Assembly: GCA_965221855.1 (NCBI GenBank)
Contig: CBDCSV010000010.1
Location: 62,001-126,000 of the forward strand
From: JAJDXO01 sp965221855
Lineage (GTDB): Bacteria > Pseudomonadota > Alphaproteobacteria > Rhodospirillales > UBA2165
DNA length: 64,000 nt
Direction: 5' to 3'
The notes below the pieces were generated by a model. That model ran no database searches. It had not been told where the DNA came from and saw nothing but the letters and a program-made list of their open reading frames with translations. A program made the translations under genes and the position numbers. Positions 18,041 through 26,619 of this stretch are shown here, in pieces (position 1 is the first letter of the stretch; each line of letters begins with the position of its first letter).

Positions 18041-18958
18041 GTGGCGCAGTTTCTGCTGCAACGGCTGACAATTTCTCTCCTGGTCGCGATCACCGTATCG
18101 ATTATCGGTTTCAGCTTGCTGCGCCTCTCCGGCGATCTGGCGGCGGAACTGGCGGGCGAGGATGCCACCCAGGAAGAGATAGCCCAGGTGGCCAAAGCCT
18201 ACGGCCTGGACCGGCCATTTCACATTCAATACCTGGACTGGGTCGGCAAGGCCCTGCAGGGCGACTTGGGCCGCTCCCTGTTCACCAACGAGCCGGTTCT
18301 CGAGCTGATCACCACCCGGTTGCCGGTCACCGTGCAGCTCGCCACCTATTCGCTGATCCTCGCCCTGCTGGTGGCGCTTCCGCTGGGTGTGCTGGCGGCA
18401 ATGAAGCAGAATACCTGGATCGACCGACTATCCCTCTCCATTGCGGTTTTCGGTCAGGCCATTCCGAGCTTCTGGTTTGCCCTGCTGATGATCCTGTTCT
18501 TTGGCGTGATCCTGCAGTGGCTTCCCATTTCCGGCACGGACACATGGCGGCATTTCATTATGCCCACCATCACGCTCAGCACCTTCGCGATGCCCCAGTT
18601 CATGCGGCTCACGCGGACCGGCATGCTGGACGTTCTGGAATCCGATTTTATTCGGACCGCCCGGGCGAAGGGCCTGAGCCCCGTAATCGTGCTGTGGAAG
18701 CACGCGCTCAGAAACGCGGTCCTGCCCGTCGTCTCGCTGGCGGCCGTGGCGTTCGGGTTTCTTCTCGGCGGATCGTTCATCGTTGAGTCCATTTTCGCCG
18801 TCAACGGCGTCGGCTTCCTCGCGCTCGAATCCATCATTCGACAGGATTTCCCCGTGGTGCAGTCCATCGTCGTCTTTATTTCCTTCGTCTACATCGTGTT
18901 GACGCTCCTCTCCGACCTGATCAACGCGCAGCTCGATCCACGCATTCGGCTGACCTAG
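18041..18958 (+). CDS. ABC transporter permease, DppB/OppB type
   Basis: This 305-residue inner-membrane protein has about six spans. The EAA-type loop contacting the ATPases is RTARAKGLSPVIVLWKHALR. The start is GTG at 18041 (MAQFLLQRL), chosen for its GGGAGG ribosome site; upstream in-frame starts lack one. It is the first gene of a four-gene operon (10-bp gap, 9-bp gap, 4-bp overlap) encoding a complete membrane core of a peptide/nickel-type importer. Confidence 0.9.
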   Translation: MAQFLLQRLTISLLVAITVSIIGFSLLRLSGDLAAELAGEDATQEEIAQVAKAYGLDRPFHIQYLDWVGKALQGDLGRSLFTNEPVLELITTRLPVTVQLATYSLILALLVALPLGVLAAMKQNTWIDRLSLSIAVFGQAIPSFWFALLMILFFGVILQWLPISGTDTWRHFIMPTITLSTFAMPQFMRLTRTGMLDVLESDFIRTARAKGLSPVIVLWKHALRNAVLPVVSLAAVAFGFLLGGSFIVESIFAVNGVGFLALESIIRQDFPVVQSIVVFISFVYIVLTLLSDLINAQLDPRIRLT

Positions 18959-18968
18959 AGAGCGCGGT

Positions 18969-19898
18969 ATGGCACCTCAGGATCAGGCGACATCACAGAC
19001 GGCAAACGGCTTCACCGCGGAGGAGTTCGAAGTCGAGGCGCCCTCCCCGCGCGAGGTGATGCGGCGGCGGGCCAAACGCCATTTCGGGCTGATCATCGGC
19101 GGCGGCGTCGTCTCCATCACCATCGTCTGTGCCGTATTCGCGCCGTTGATAGCGCCGTTCGACCCGTATGAGCAGGACCTCACCCGCCGGCTGATTGATC
19201 CGGTGTGGGGCGAAGACGGCACCTGGACGCACCCGCTGGGCACCGACGGCTTTGGCCGCGACTTCCTCAGCCGGCTGATTTTCGGCGCCCGGATCTCTCT
19301 CACCATCGGATTTTTCGCCGCCAGTATCGCGGCGGTGGTCGGTTCCATCATCGGGATGGTTGGCGGATACTTCGGCGGCCGGGTCGATGCGGTCGTCATG
19401 TACCTGATCAACAGCAAACTCGCTCTGCCGCCCATCCTCGTCGCGTTGTCGGTGGTCTCGGTATTCGGCGGCGCCATTCCGGTGCTCATCGCGGTCCTGG
19501 CCGCTCTCTTCTGGGATCGCTATGCCGTGGTCACCCGGAGCGTCACCCAGCAAATCCGCAATCAGGACTTCATCGCCGCGGCCCAGGCCGCCGGCTGCTC
19601 CAACGCACGGATCATTCTGTCCGAGGTGCTGCCCAACCTCGCCAACCAGATCATCGTCATCGCCAGTCTGGAGATGGCGGTTGCCATTCTGGTCGAGGCC
19701 GTCCTGTCGTTTTTCGGCCTCGGCGTCCAGCCGCCGACCCCGTCCTGGGGCCTGATGGTCTCCGAGGGCCGGGATTTCATGTACTTCGACCCCTATCTGA
19801 TTACCATCCCCGGACTTGCCATCTTCGTCCTTGTGATCGCCATCAACATGATGGGTGACGGCGTCCGCGACATCACCGCCCCCGAGGGGCGGAACTAA
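18969..19898 (+). CDS. ABC transporter permease, DppC/OppC type
   Basis: This 309-residue protein has a cytoplasmic N-terminal tail, an OppC_N segment ending HPLGTDGFGRDFLSRL, and a BPD_transp_1 domain with the ATPase-contact loop AQAAGCSNARIILSEVLP. The C-terminal segment FFGLGVQPPTPSWGLM is typical of DppC. It pairs with the DppB-type permease upstream. Confidence 0.9.
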   Translation: MAPQDQATSQTANGFTAEEFEVEAPSPREVMRRRAKRHFGLIIGGGVVSITIVCAVFAPLIAPFDPYEQDLTRRLIDPVWGEDGTWTHPLGTDGFGRDFLSRLIFGARISLTIGFFAASIAAVVGSIIGMVGGYFGGRVDAVVMYLINSKLALPPILVALSVVSVFGGAIPVLIAVLAALFWDRYAVVTRSVTQQIRNQDFIAAAQAAGCSNARIILSEVLPNLANQIIVIASLEMAVAILVEAVLSFFGLGVQPPTPSWGLMVSEGRDFMYFDPYLITIPGLAIFVLVIAINMMGDGVRDITAPEGRN

Positions 19899-19907
19899 GG
19901 GGCGGAC

Positions 19908-20975
19908 ATGGTTGCCGACACCGCGGATATTCCCTACGGCGAAGACTCGATCCTGGAGGTCCGGGGCATGAACGTGGATATCAGCGTTCCCGCGGGAACG
20001 CTGCACGCGGTCACCAACTCGATGTTTCACGTGAAACAAGGCGAGACCCTCTGCATCGTCGGCGAGTCTGGCTGCGGGAAATCCATCACCTCGCTCGCGG
20101 TGATGGGGCTGCTGCCGAGCAACGCCACGGTCACGGCGGATATGCTGAAGTTCGAGGGCCGGGATCTGCTGTCCATGAGCCAGAAACAGCTCTCCGAACT
20201 GCGCGGCAACCGAATGGGCATGATCTTCCAGGACCCGATGACGTCCCTGAACCCGGTCTACACCATCGGCAACCAGATACAGGAAATCTACGTCCGGCAC
20301 GGCAAGGGCAACGCCGGCCAAGCCAAGGACCGGGCGATCTATCTGCTGGAGAAGGTGGGCATCACCGCCGCCGAAAGCCGGCTCGGCCAATACCCCCATC
20401 AGCTTTCGGGGGGTCTGCGTCAGCGGGTGATGATCGCCATGATGCTGATGAACGACCCGGTTCTGATCATTGCCGATGAACCGACCACCGCGCTCGACGT
20501 CACGATCCAGGCGCAGATTCTCCATCTGCTGGCCGATCTGCAAAAAGAATTCAACATGGCGCTGATCCTGATCACTCATGATCTGGGCGTGGTCGCCAGG
20601 ATCGCCGATCGGGTGGCCGTCATGTACGCGGGCTACATGGTTGAAACCGGCTCTTCCGACGAAGTGTTCAATGCGCCCATGCATCCCTACACCCAGGGCC
20701 TGATCGACTGCATCCCCATTCCCGGCAAGACCGAGCGCGGCGCCCAACTCGGGTCCATTCCCGGGATCGTTCCGGCCCTGGTCGGCGACCAGGAAGGCTG
20801 CATGTTCCGGAGCCGCTGCGACTATGCCCAGGAGGTCTGCGGGACCGGCGTCATCGAGCGCCAGGCGCTCGGCGAACTTCGCGGCTATCGCTGCGTCATC
20901 GGGCCCGAACAGGCACAGGCCAATCTTCAAGCCAGCCGCGCGAAGGCGGCGGTGGCGGCGGGGGAACAAGGATGA
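19908..20975 (+). CDS. ABC transporter ATPase, DppD/OppD type
   Basis: This 355-residue ATPase has Walker A GESGCGKS, signature LSGGLRQR and Walker B LIIADEPTTALD. The C-terminal oligopeptide-transport extension carries Cys residues (CMFRSRCDYAQEVC) that in relatives can bind an Fe-S cluster. It overlaps the next ATPase gene by 4 bp, so the two are translationally coupled and probably form a heterodimer. Confidence 0.9.
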   Translation: MVADTADIPYGEDSILEVRGMNVDISVPAGTLHAVTNSMFHVKQGETLCIVGESGCGKSITSLAVMGLLPSNATVTADMLKFEGRDLLSMSQKQLSELRGNRMGMIFQDPMTSLNPVYTIGNQIQEIYVRHGKGNAGQAKDRAIYLLEKVGITAAESRLGQYPHQLSGGLRQRVMIAMMLMNDPVLIIADEPTTALDVTIQAQILHLLADLQKEFNMALILITHDLGVVARIADRVAVMYAGYMVETGSSDEVFNAPMHPYTQGLIDCIPIPGKTERGAQLGSIPGIVPALVGDQEGCMFRSRCDYAQEVCGTGVIERQALGELRGYRCVIGPEQAQANLQASRAKAAVAAGEQG

Positions 20976-21952
20976 ACGCCGATGCGCCCGTCCTCGAATG
21001 CCGCGACGTCAGCCGCACCTTCATGATCGGCAAGGGCCCGTTCGTTCAGAAGAAGCCGCTTCGTGCGGTGCAGGATGTCAGCCTCAGTATCGAGCGCGGC
21101 GAGGTCCTGGCCGTCGTCGGTGAATCGGGATGCGGCAAGACCACGCTGGCGAAGATGCTGCTCGGCCTGCTGCCGCCGTCCGGCGGCGAAATCTTCTTCG
21201 AGGGCGTGCCGCTCAGCTCGGTCGACCGGCATGCTGTATCGCGGCGCATCCAGCCGGTGTTTCAGGACCCCTACTCATCCCTCAACCCGCGGAAAACCCT
21301 GGCCTCGATCATCTCCCTTCCGCTCGACGTCCACAGGATCGGCACGCCCGACGAACGCAAGCGGCGGGTCGAGGAGATCATGGAACTGGTCGGCCTGCCG
21401 CGCCGGCTGCTCTACTCGTACCCGAGCCAACTGTCCGGCGGCCAGCGCCAGCGCGTGGCCATCGCCCGGGCGCTGGCCATCAAGCCGGAGATACTGGTCT
21501 GCGACGAGCCCACGTCGGCGCTGGACGTGTCGGTACAGGCGCAGATCCTGAACCTGCTCCAGGAACTTCGGGACGAACTCAACCTGACCTACGTGTTCAT
21601 CAGCCACAATCTGGCCGTGGTCGAGCACATGTCCACCCGGGTGGCGGTGATGTACCTGGGACGCCTGATCGAGTTCGGCACCGCGGCGCAGGTCTTCGAC
21701 GACCCCAAACACCCCTATACCTCGGCATTGCTGGATTCGGTCCTGACGCCCGAACCCCAATACGGCCTGCCCGAAATCACCACCATGGGGCGGGAATTTC
21801 CCAACCCCCTCAATCCGCCGCCGGGGTGCGCCTTTCACCCCCGGTGCCCCAGGGCCATGGATGTCTGCAGTCAGGCGCAGCCCCGGCCGACCGATGAGAA
21901 CGGCCGGCTGCTGGAATGCCATCTCTATGGCGAGGAAACCGCGGCGGCGTGA
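20972..21952 (+). CDS. ABC transporter ATPase, DppF/OppF type
   Basis: The product is 326 residues. Walker A is GESGCGKTT, the signature is LSGGQRQRVAIARAL, Walker B is LVCDEPTSALD, and the C-terminal Cys-containing tail is HPRCPRAMDVC. It ends the operon. No family-5 periplasmic binding protein lies on either side, so the transporter's ligand specificity must come from a gene elsewhere. Confidence 0.9.
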   Translation: MNADAPVLECRDVSRTFMIGKGPFVQKKPLRAVQDVSLSIERGEVLAVVGESGCGKTTLAKMLLGLLPPSGGEIFFEGVPLSSVDRHAVSRRIQPVFQDPYSSLNPRKTLASIISLPLDVHRIGTPDERKRRVEEIMELVGLPRRLLYSYPSQLSGGQRQRVAIARALAIKPEILVCDEPTSALDVSVQAQILNLLQELRDELNLTYVFISHNLAVVEHMSTRVAVMYLGRLIEFGTAAQVFDDPKHPYTSALLDSVLTPEPQYGLPEITTMGREFPNPLNPPPGCAFHPRCPRAMDVCSQAQPRPTDENGRLLECHLYGEETAAA

Positions 21953-22007
21953 CATCCGGCCCGCATTTCAGGGTCATAGTCTGCGCGGCGTGGCAAAGGC
22001 CGGGCGT

Positions 22008-22030
22008 AAAAAAACCGCCGAAAACGGCGG
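22008..22030 (-). terminator. intrinsic terminator, leftward
   Basis: On the minus strand CCGCCG-TTTT-CGGCGG (22015-22030) is followed by seven T. It could end a small RNA starting near 22076 or stop read-through from ligI, 380 bp upstream. There is no matching U run on the plus strand. Confidence 0.75.
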
Positions 22031-22076
22031 CTGCGGGTCGAACGGCTGGAGCGATGCGCACGGCTCCCGATCCTAG
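22008..22076 (-). ncRNA. candidate small RNA, about 69 nt
   Basis: The transcript would run leftward from about 22076, directly after a good promoter (22083-22112), to the intrinsic terminator at 22008-22030. It contains no plausible start codon with a ribosome site. It has a C-rich unstructured segment (GCGCATCGCTCCAGCCG) before the terminator hairpin that could pair with ribosome-binding sites. No known RNA family is recognised. Confidence 0.4.
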
Positions 22077-22082
22077 GAAAAA

Positions 22083-22112
22083 TATATACCATAACTGTCG
22101 CATATGTCGCAA
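22083..22112 (-). promoter_or_regulatory. strong-looking leftward promoter
   Basis: Read on the minus strand: -35 TTGCGA (22107-22112), 18-bp spacer ending TGG, -10 TATATA (22083-22088). Immediately upstream of the -35 lie A tracts (GAAAAAAATTAAAAAAAAGC) that look like an UP element. It stands out against the GC-rich surroundings. Confidence 0.45.
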
Positions 22113-22411
22113 GCTTTTTTTTAATTTTTTTCATAAAATCGTAGAATTTACATAAAACCCAGGAAAACCAGTCGTTACGGCAAAAAAAAAGTTGCCGAGA
22201 GGCATGGGAGTCGTCGTCCATTGCGGCGTAAACGGTTGGTCTTGGAATTAAATCTTCAAAAAACGTGAATTCAACGGGTTGACAGAAGAACCCAGCCCCC
22301 GGGATGAACTCACGAAAAATCTTCCGGTCCGGCGTCGTCGGACGGGTTTCGGCGCGCCCGTGGACGCGCGGCGCGCGTCGCGCAGACCATGACCCTGGCG
22401 GGAAATGCGGG

Positions 22412-23293
22412 CTATTCGAAGCCGTAGAGGCGGTTGGGGTTGTCGACCAGCAGCTTTTGGCGAAGCTCTTCGTCAACGGCGAACTTGGGAATGATGTCGA
22501 CCAGTTCGCCGTCATCCGGCACCTGCCCCGGTTTCATGTTGGGGTGCGGCCAGTCGGTGCCCCAGAGCACCCGGTCCGGCGCCTTTTCGACCAGAGCCCT
22601 GGCGATCGCCGCGGCATCGTCATAGGGCGAACCGGTCTTGGAGATTCTCTCCGAACCGCTCACCTTCACCCAAACGTTGTCGTATTCCATGAACTTCAGG
22701 AGCGTCTGCATGGGCGCGGCCTCGAGGCCCTGGGACGGGTCCACCCGGCCCATGTGATCGATGACGATGGGCAGGGGCAGCTTGGCGAACATGTCCTCGT
22801 AATCGACGATGTCCCGGTCATCCAGATGCAGCACCACGTGCCAGCCGAGTTCGGCGATGCGGGGGATGACGTTATGGAAAACGTCCAAATCCGGGGGTCC
22901 GCCGAGATGGCGGACGAAATTGAACCTGGCCGCCAGGACCCCGCCCGCGGTCAGGTCGGCCAACTCCTCGTCCGTGACGTCGTCGTCGACCATGCCGACG
23001 CCCTTGTAACGGCCGTTGCTGGTCCGGATGGCGTCAACCATCGCCGAATTGTCGGTGCCATGGCAGCTCGCCTGAACGATCACGCAGCGCTCGATGCCCA
23101 GGTGGTCGTGAAGAGCCTTCAGGTCCGCCTTGGATGCGTCGGGCGGGGTGTAGCTGCGGTTCGGCGCGTAAGGGAACAGCGCGCCCGGGCCGAATACATG
23201 ACAGTGGGCGTCGCAGGCCTTTGCCGGCATTTCAAAGCCCGGTTTGCGGGGGTCCGGGTGCGGGGCCAGGATATCCGGCACGAACTCGGTCAT
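22412..23293 (-). CDS. ligI: 2-pyrone-4,6-dicarboxylate lactonase
   Basis: This 293-residue amidohydrolase-fold protein closely resembles LigI. It has the metal motif DAHCHVFGPGALFPY, the signature VIVQASCHGTDNSAM, PIVIDHMGR and VLWGTDWPHPNM, all conserved in PDC hydrolase. The enzyme opens the pyrone ring to 4-oxalomesaconate in protocatechuate, syringate and gallate meta-cleavage. It lies 18 bp downstream of ligU, the enzyme that isomerises its product, so they form a functional two-gene operon. Confidence 0.9.
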   Translation of the reverse strand: MTEFVPDILAPHPDPRKPGFEMPAKACDAHCHVFGPGALFPYAPNRSYTPPDASKADLKALHDHLGIERCVIVQASCHGTDNSAMVDAIRTSNGRYKGVGMVDDDVTDEELADLTAGGVLAARFNFVRHLGGPPDLDVFHNVIPRIAELGWHVVLHLDDRDIVDYEDMFAKLPLPIVIDHMGRVDPSQGLEAAPMQTLLKFMEYDNVWVKVSGSERISKTGSPYDDAAAIARALVEKAPDRVLWGTDWPHPNMKPGQVPDDGELVDIIPKFAVDEELRQKLLVDNPNRLYGFE

Positions 23294-23311
23294 TCGTCGC
23301 TTCCTCTCGGG

Positions 23312-24427
23312 TTATTCGGCGGCCACTGGCCGGGATTGATGTCCGTCCCAAACCGATTTGGGGATCAGTACGCTGCCTTCGAAGAGGCGGCGCGCCGTCC
23401 TGAGCAGGGCGGCCCGCTTGATGACCGGACCGGCTTCCGAACCCTCCATCTCCATTTCCACGGAGAACTCGCCCGTCGGGTGCTCGACGGACATGAGCTT
23501 CGGCGAGCCCTCCGGCAATCGCGCAACGTCGGCGGCCACCGACCCCTCGACGGCGCACGCGGTTGCGACGGAAACGGCCGCGAACACGCCGATAGCGGCA
23601 TGACAGTCATGAGGGATAAAGGACCGGGTGCAGACCGCGCCGCCCGCTTGCGGCGGTGCGACCAAAGTCATCTTGGGAACGGTCTTTCCGGCAACGTCGC
23701 CCAGATTCATCATCCCGCCGATCGCCAGCCTAATTTCCTCGAGCCGTTCCTTGAGCCGCGCATCTCCGTTCAACTCGTCGCGGCCTTCGTAACCGGTGCG
23801 GCCCAAGGATTCGGCATTGATGCAAGCCACGGGCATTCCGTTGTCGATCATGGTGACGGGCACGCCCAGCACCTCGTCCCGCGCATTCCCGGTCGGGAGC
23901 AGCGCACCGCACAACGAGCCCGCCATGTCGAGGAAGTTGATCATCACCGGCGCGGCGGCGCCCGGTACGCCGTCGATCCGCGCCTCGCCGTCATATTGCG
24001 GCTGTCCGTCCGGCGACGGGAAGGTCACGTCGCACAAACTGTCCGAATTCGCCATGTAAACCCGAAGGGTGGTCTCCGGATCGCCGCCCTCGATCATCCC
24101 CGCTTCGATGGCGAATTGCCCGACCCCGGCCAGGATATTGCCGCAGTTCTGGAGCGTCGTGGCGCGCGGTTCATCGACCGCGACCTGGACGAACAGGTAT
24201 TCGAGGTCGACGCCGTCGCGTTCCGACCGGCTGACCACGCCGACCTTGCTGGTCAGCGGGTTGGCCCCGCCCACGCCGTCAATCTGCCGGTCGTCGGGAG
24301 ACCCCATCACCGAAAGCAGAACCGCGTCCCGGACGGCCGGGTCGGCCGGCAGATCCTCGGCGCGGAAATAGGCGCCCTTGGAGGTGCCGCCGCGCATCAT
24401 GACGCAGGGGATGGCTGTCTGACTCAT
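23312..24427 (-). CDS. ligU: 4-oxalomesaconate tautomerase (PrpF family)
   Basis: This 371-residue PrpF-type isomerase has a diaminopimelate-epimerase-like fold. It shows the N-terminal MRGGTSKGAYF motif, the central LQNCGNILAGVGQFA segment and the C-terminal EHPTGEFSVEMEM. In LigU/GalD this family interconverts isomers of 4-oxalomesaconate. Adjacency to ligI makes that role much more likely than methylaconitate isomerisation by PrpF. The ATG at 24427 was chosen by family alignment; the ribosome site is weak and an upstream in-frame start exists at 24496. Confidence 0.85.
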   Translation of the reverse strand: MSQTAIPCVMMRGGTSKGAYFRAEDLPADPAVRDAVLLSVMGSPDDRQIDGVGGANPLTSKVGVVSRSERDGVDLEYLFVQVAVDEPRATTLQNCGNILAGVGQFAIEAGMIEGGDPETTLRVYMANSDSLCDVTFPSPDGQPQYDGEARIDGVPGAAAPVMINFLDMAGSLCGALLPTGNARDEVLGVPVTMIDNGMPVACINAESLGRTGYEGRDELNGDARLKERLEEIRLAIGGMMNLGDVAGKTVPKMTLVAPPQAGGAVCTRSFIPHDCHAAIGVFAAVSVATACAVEGSVAADVARLPEGSPKLMSVEHPTGEFSVEMEMEGSEAGPVIKRAALLRTARRLFEGSVLIPKSVWDGHQSRPVAAE

Positions 24428-24508
24428 GGGCCGGATTATACTTGGACTGCGCCCGAGCGCCATTCCCGCCGAAATTCCCGGTCGCTTGGCGGACAATGGC
24501 GCGAAGGT

Positions 24509-24543
24509 AAAAAAGGCGGGACGGGCAAGGGCCCGTCCCGCGC
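24509..24543 (-). terminator. intrinsic terminator, leftward
   Basis: The minus strand carries a GC-rich stem (GCGGGACGGGC pairing with GCCCGTCCCGC, loop of about 4 bases) followed by six T. It lies about 170 bp after the stop of the leftward binding-protein-like gene at 24716 and separates it from ligU-ligI. Confidence 0.75.
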
Positions 24544-24544
24544 C

Positions 24545-24608
24545 TAGATCGGATCATGTTTTGACGGAACCACGGCGCGGTTTCGTCAAAACATGTGAAT
24601 CCGATCTA
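24545..24608. repeat. 64-bp imperfect palindrome
   Basis: The arms TAGATCGGAT-CATGTTTTGACG and (reverse strand) TAGATCGGATTCACATGTTTTGACG pair almost completely around a short CG-rich loop. It starts and ends with TA and shares the CAT-TTTTGACGGAA core with the IS630-B terminus, so it may be a MITE-like relic. A structural hairpin role is the alternative. Confidence 0.55.
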
Positions 24609-24620
24609 TTTCAATAGTGT

Positions 24621-24682
24621 AGAGCCGATTCACATGGTTTGTCGGCATCGCAAAGCGATTCCGACAATCCATGATCGGCTCT
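24621..24682. repeat. 62-bp imperfect palindrome
   Basis: The second palindrome starts 13 bp after the first ends. AGAGCCGATTCACATGG pairs with CCATGATCGGCTCT, with further pairing of TTGTCGG and CCGACAA toward the centre. Its arms resemble those of the first palindrome (GATTCACATG-TTTG-CGG), so the two are related units side by side. Confidence 0.55.
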
Positions 24683-24715
24683 GGGGGGACCTACGGGGTC
24701 TATAGCGCGCCGCAC

Positions 24716-25603
24716 CTAGCCGGAAACGGCAGCGCTAAACTCGTACTCGGGGCGTTCGTCGAAAATGCCCCGTTCGTGAATCCAGTCCTGGGTCTTGGCG
24801 AAAGTTTCCTCCGTGTACGGCAGGAAAACGATCCGCTCGCCCGCATCGAAAAGCCGCACGTCGATCCTGTCCCGGTAGCGCTCGGGAATTTGCGGCTCGA
24901 AATGATGCTTGTACCTCTCCGGTTCCAGATCGATGTCCATCTGCGCCCGCTTGAGCGCGTTCATGTACTTTTGCACGTCGGCTTCGTCGACCTCGTGCGG
25001 GAACATGAAGGCGATCATGAAGCCGGTATCGGCGATCTTGCGGAGCCCCAGTTGCGCTCCCGTCTGGTAGGTCATGCCCCACAAGCTGGTCGCCGGCACA
25101 TCGCGGTCAAGGCCGACATCCACCCGCTGCCATGGCAGCCCGACAAACTTGAGATTTATCTCGTCCCGCGGAAGGAACGGTTCCAGCGCCTGAATGGTCG
25201 AGAAATGGCTGCCCGAATGATAACCGACGGCGACTTCCCTGCCCGCCAGGTCTTCGGGCCGCCGAATATCCGAGTCCTCGGGCACCATGATGCCGCCGGG
25301 GGTCACGACGTAAGCGCCGCCCCACAGCCTCCCGACATCGCTCGCGGCCGCCTGGTTGACCGCCCAATGGCAGGCACAGCTGATATCGGATTTGCGGCCC
25401 TTGTTCCCTTTGCCGGCCTCGTAGGATTCGTACGCGCCCTGCTTGATCTCGACCACCTTCCCGGCCTCGTCGACCTTCTTCTCCCGGCCGGCGATCTCAC
25501 CGCCCGTGATCTCGTAGTCGAGGCCTTCATCGGAAAAATACCCCTTCTCGTGAGCGACCGCTTCCTGCAGCCGGCCATGGGGTTGGATTACGAATTTTGG
25601 CAT
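24716..25603 (-). CDS. periplasmic-binding-protein-fold protein (NMT1/SsuA-like), no signal peptide
   Basis: The product is 295 residues. The N-terminal half (VAHEKGYFSDEGLDYEI) and the segment DLAGREVAVGYHSGSHFSTIQAL are typical of nitrate/taurine-type binding proteins, and the C-terminal half forms the second lobe. The protein begins MPKFVIQPHG with no export signal, so it is probably cytoplasmic and may be an enzyme or sensor rather than a transporter part. No permease or ATPase is adjacent. It is divergent from a LysR regulator 103 bp away, which probably controls it. Confidence 0.65.
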   Translation of the reverse strand: MPKFVIQPHGRLQEAVAHEKGYFSDEGLDYEITGGEIAGREKKVDEAGKVVEIKQGAYESYEAGKGNKGRKSDISCACHWAVNQAAASDVGRLWGGAYVVTPGGIMVPEDSDIRRPEDLAGREVAVGYHSGSHFSTIQALEPFLPRDEINLKFVGLPWQRVDVGLDRDVPATSLWGMTYQTGAQLGLRKIADTGFMIAFMFPHEVDEADVQKYMNALKRAQMDIDLEPERYKHHFEPQIPERYRDRIDVRLFDAGERIVFLPYTEETFAKTQDWIHERGIFDERPEYEFSAAVSG

Positions 25604-25697
25604 CCCACACACTCCCGCGAACAACATGGATTATTGAATTTGCGAAAGGATATCACTTGGTCCATCATAAATGAAATTGATGTTTTTTATGCGGCAC

Positions 25698-25712
25698 ATT
25701 CAATAAATGAAT
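25698..25712. promoter_or_regulatory. possible LysR-type binding site
   Basis: ATTCA-ATAAA-TGAAT is a perfect inverted repeat in the divergent region, overlapping the start codon of the LysR gene. Such placement would suit autoregulation. It is a short motif in an AT-rich stretch and may be chance. Confidence 0.3.
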
Positions 25713-26615
25713 TTGAACTCCATAGATCTGAATCTGCTGACGGCGTTCGACACCCTCATGCAACACCGCCAGGTGACCAAGGCCGGACAATCCGTCGGCC
25801 TAAGCCAGCCGGCGATGAGCAATGCTCTCTCCCGCCTGCGCAAGCTCTTCGGCGACCAGTTGTTGGTCCGATCCTCCCATGGCATGGAACCCACGCCCCG
25901 CGCCCTGGAACTTCATGAGCCCATTCGCGAGGCGCTCCAACAGTTGGAAATCACTATCAGCGACGGCGGCGGGTTCGATCCGGCGACGGCGCAACGCTCC
26001 TTTACCATCGCCATGGCCGAAGATGCGGCGTTCTTGCTGTTGCCTCACATCAAGAGCCGGCTGGCATCGGAGGCGCCCGGTATTTCGGTCGCGGTCATGA
26101 GCACCGCCTATGTACCGGGGGTCGATCTCGTCGAATCCGGTGAAGCCGAGCTGTCGGCGGCCCTTTTGCCGATCGACCTCTCTCCCCGCCTGCGGTCGCG
26201 GTTCCTGTTCGAGGAGAGACTTGTCTGCGTATTGCGAAAGGACCATCCCGCGCTGGACGGGGCATTTTCCCTCGAAGACTATCTCGCCTACCCGCATATC
26301 AGTCTCCAACCCAACGCGACCTCGGTGAGCCGAATCGACGTCAAGCTCAACGAGATGGACCGGCGGCGGCGCGTCGCGGTGAGCGTTCCGCACATGCTGG
26401 TCATTCCGTTCCTATTGCCGGGAACCGAACTGATCGCCACCGTCGCGAGCCGGATTGCCGAACACTTTGCGCCCATCGCCGGCCTCGAGGTGCGCCGGCT
26501 GCCGGTGGATGTGACGCCGCACGAAGCGCACCTGGCCTGGCACTACAGGTTCGACCAGGACCCCGGCCACACATGGATGCGCGATCTGATCTCCGGCGTC
26601 GCGGCGAGGCTCTAA
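25707..26615 (+). CDS. LysR-family transcriptional regulator
   Basis: This 302-residue regulator has the N-terminal winged HTH at residues 4-62 (LNLLTAFDTLMQHRQVTKAGQ, then SQPAMSNALSRLRKLFGDQLLVR) and a C-terminal effector-binding domain. It resembles the NodD/LinR-like group common next to aromatic catabolism genes. It is divergent from the binding-protein-like gene. No strong ribosome site is seen before the ATG. The effector is unknown. Confidence 0.9.
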   Translation: MNLNSIDLNLLTAFDTLMQHRQVTKAGQSVGLSQPAMSNALSRLRKLFGDQLLVRSSHGMEPTPRALELHEPIREALQQLEITISDGGGFDPATAQRSFTIAMAEDAAFLLLPHIKSRLASEAPGISVAVMSTAYVPGVDLVESGEAELSAALLPIDLSPRLRSRFLFEERLVCVLRKDHPALDGAFSLEDYLAYPHISLQPNATSVSRIDVKLNEMDRRRRVAVSVPHMLVIPFLLPGTELIATVASRIAEHFAPIAGLEVRRLPVDVTPHEAHLAWHYRFDQDPGHTWMRDLISGVAARL

Positions 26616-26619
26616 ATCG

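Larger units (their letters stand above)
21953..22411. other. 459-bp convergent gap with an AT-rich core
   Basis: The gap lies between the dppF-type gene and leftward ligI. The middle (about 22077-22300) is much richer in A and T than the rest of the window, with runs such as T8 and A9. It contains a leftward promoter-like sequence and a leftward intrinsic terminator (listed separately). I see no convincing protein gene in it. Confidence 0.7.
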
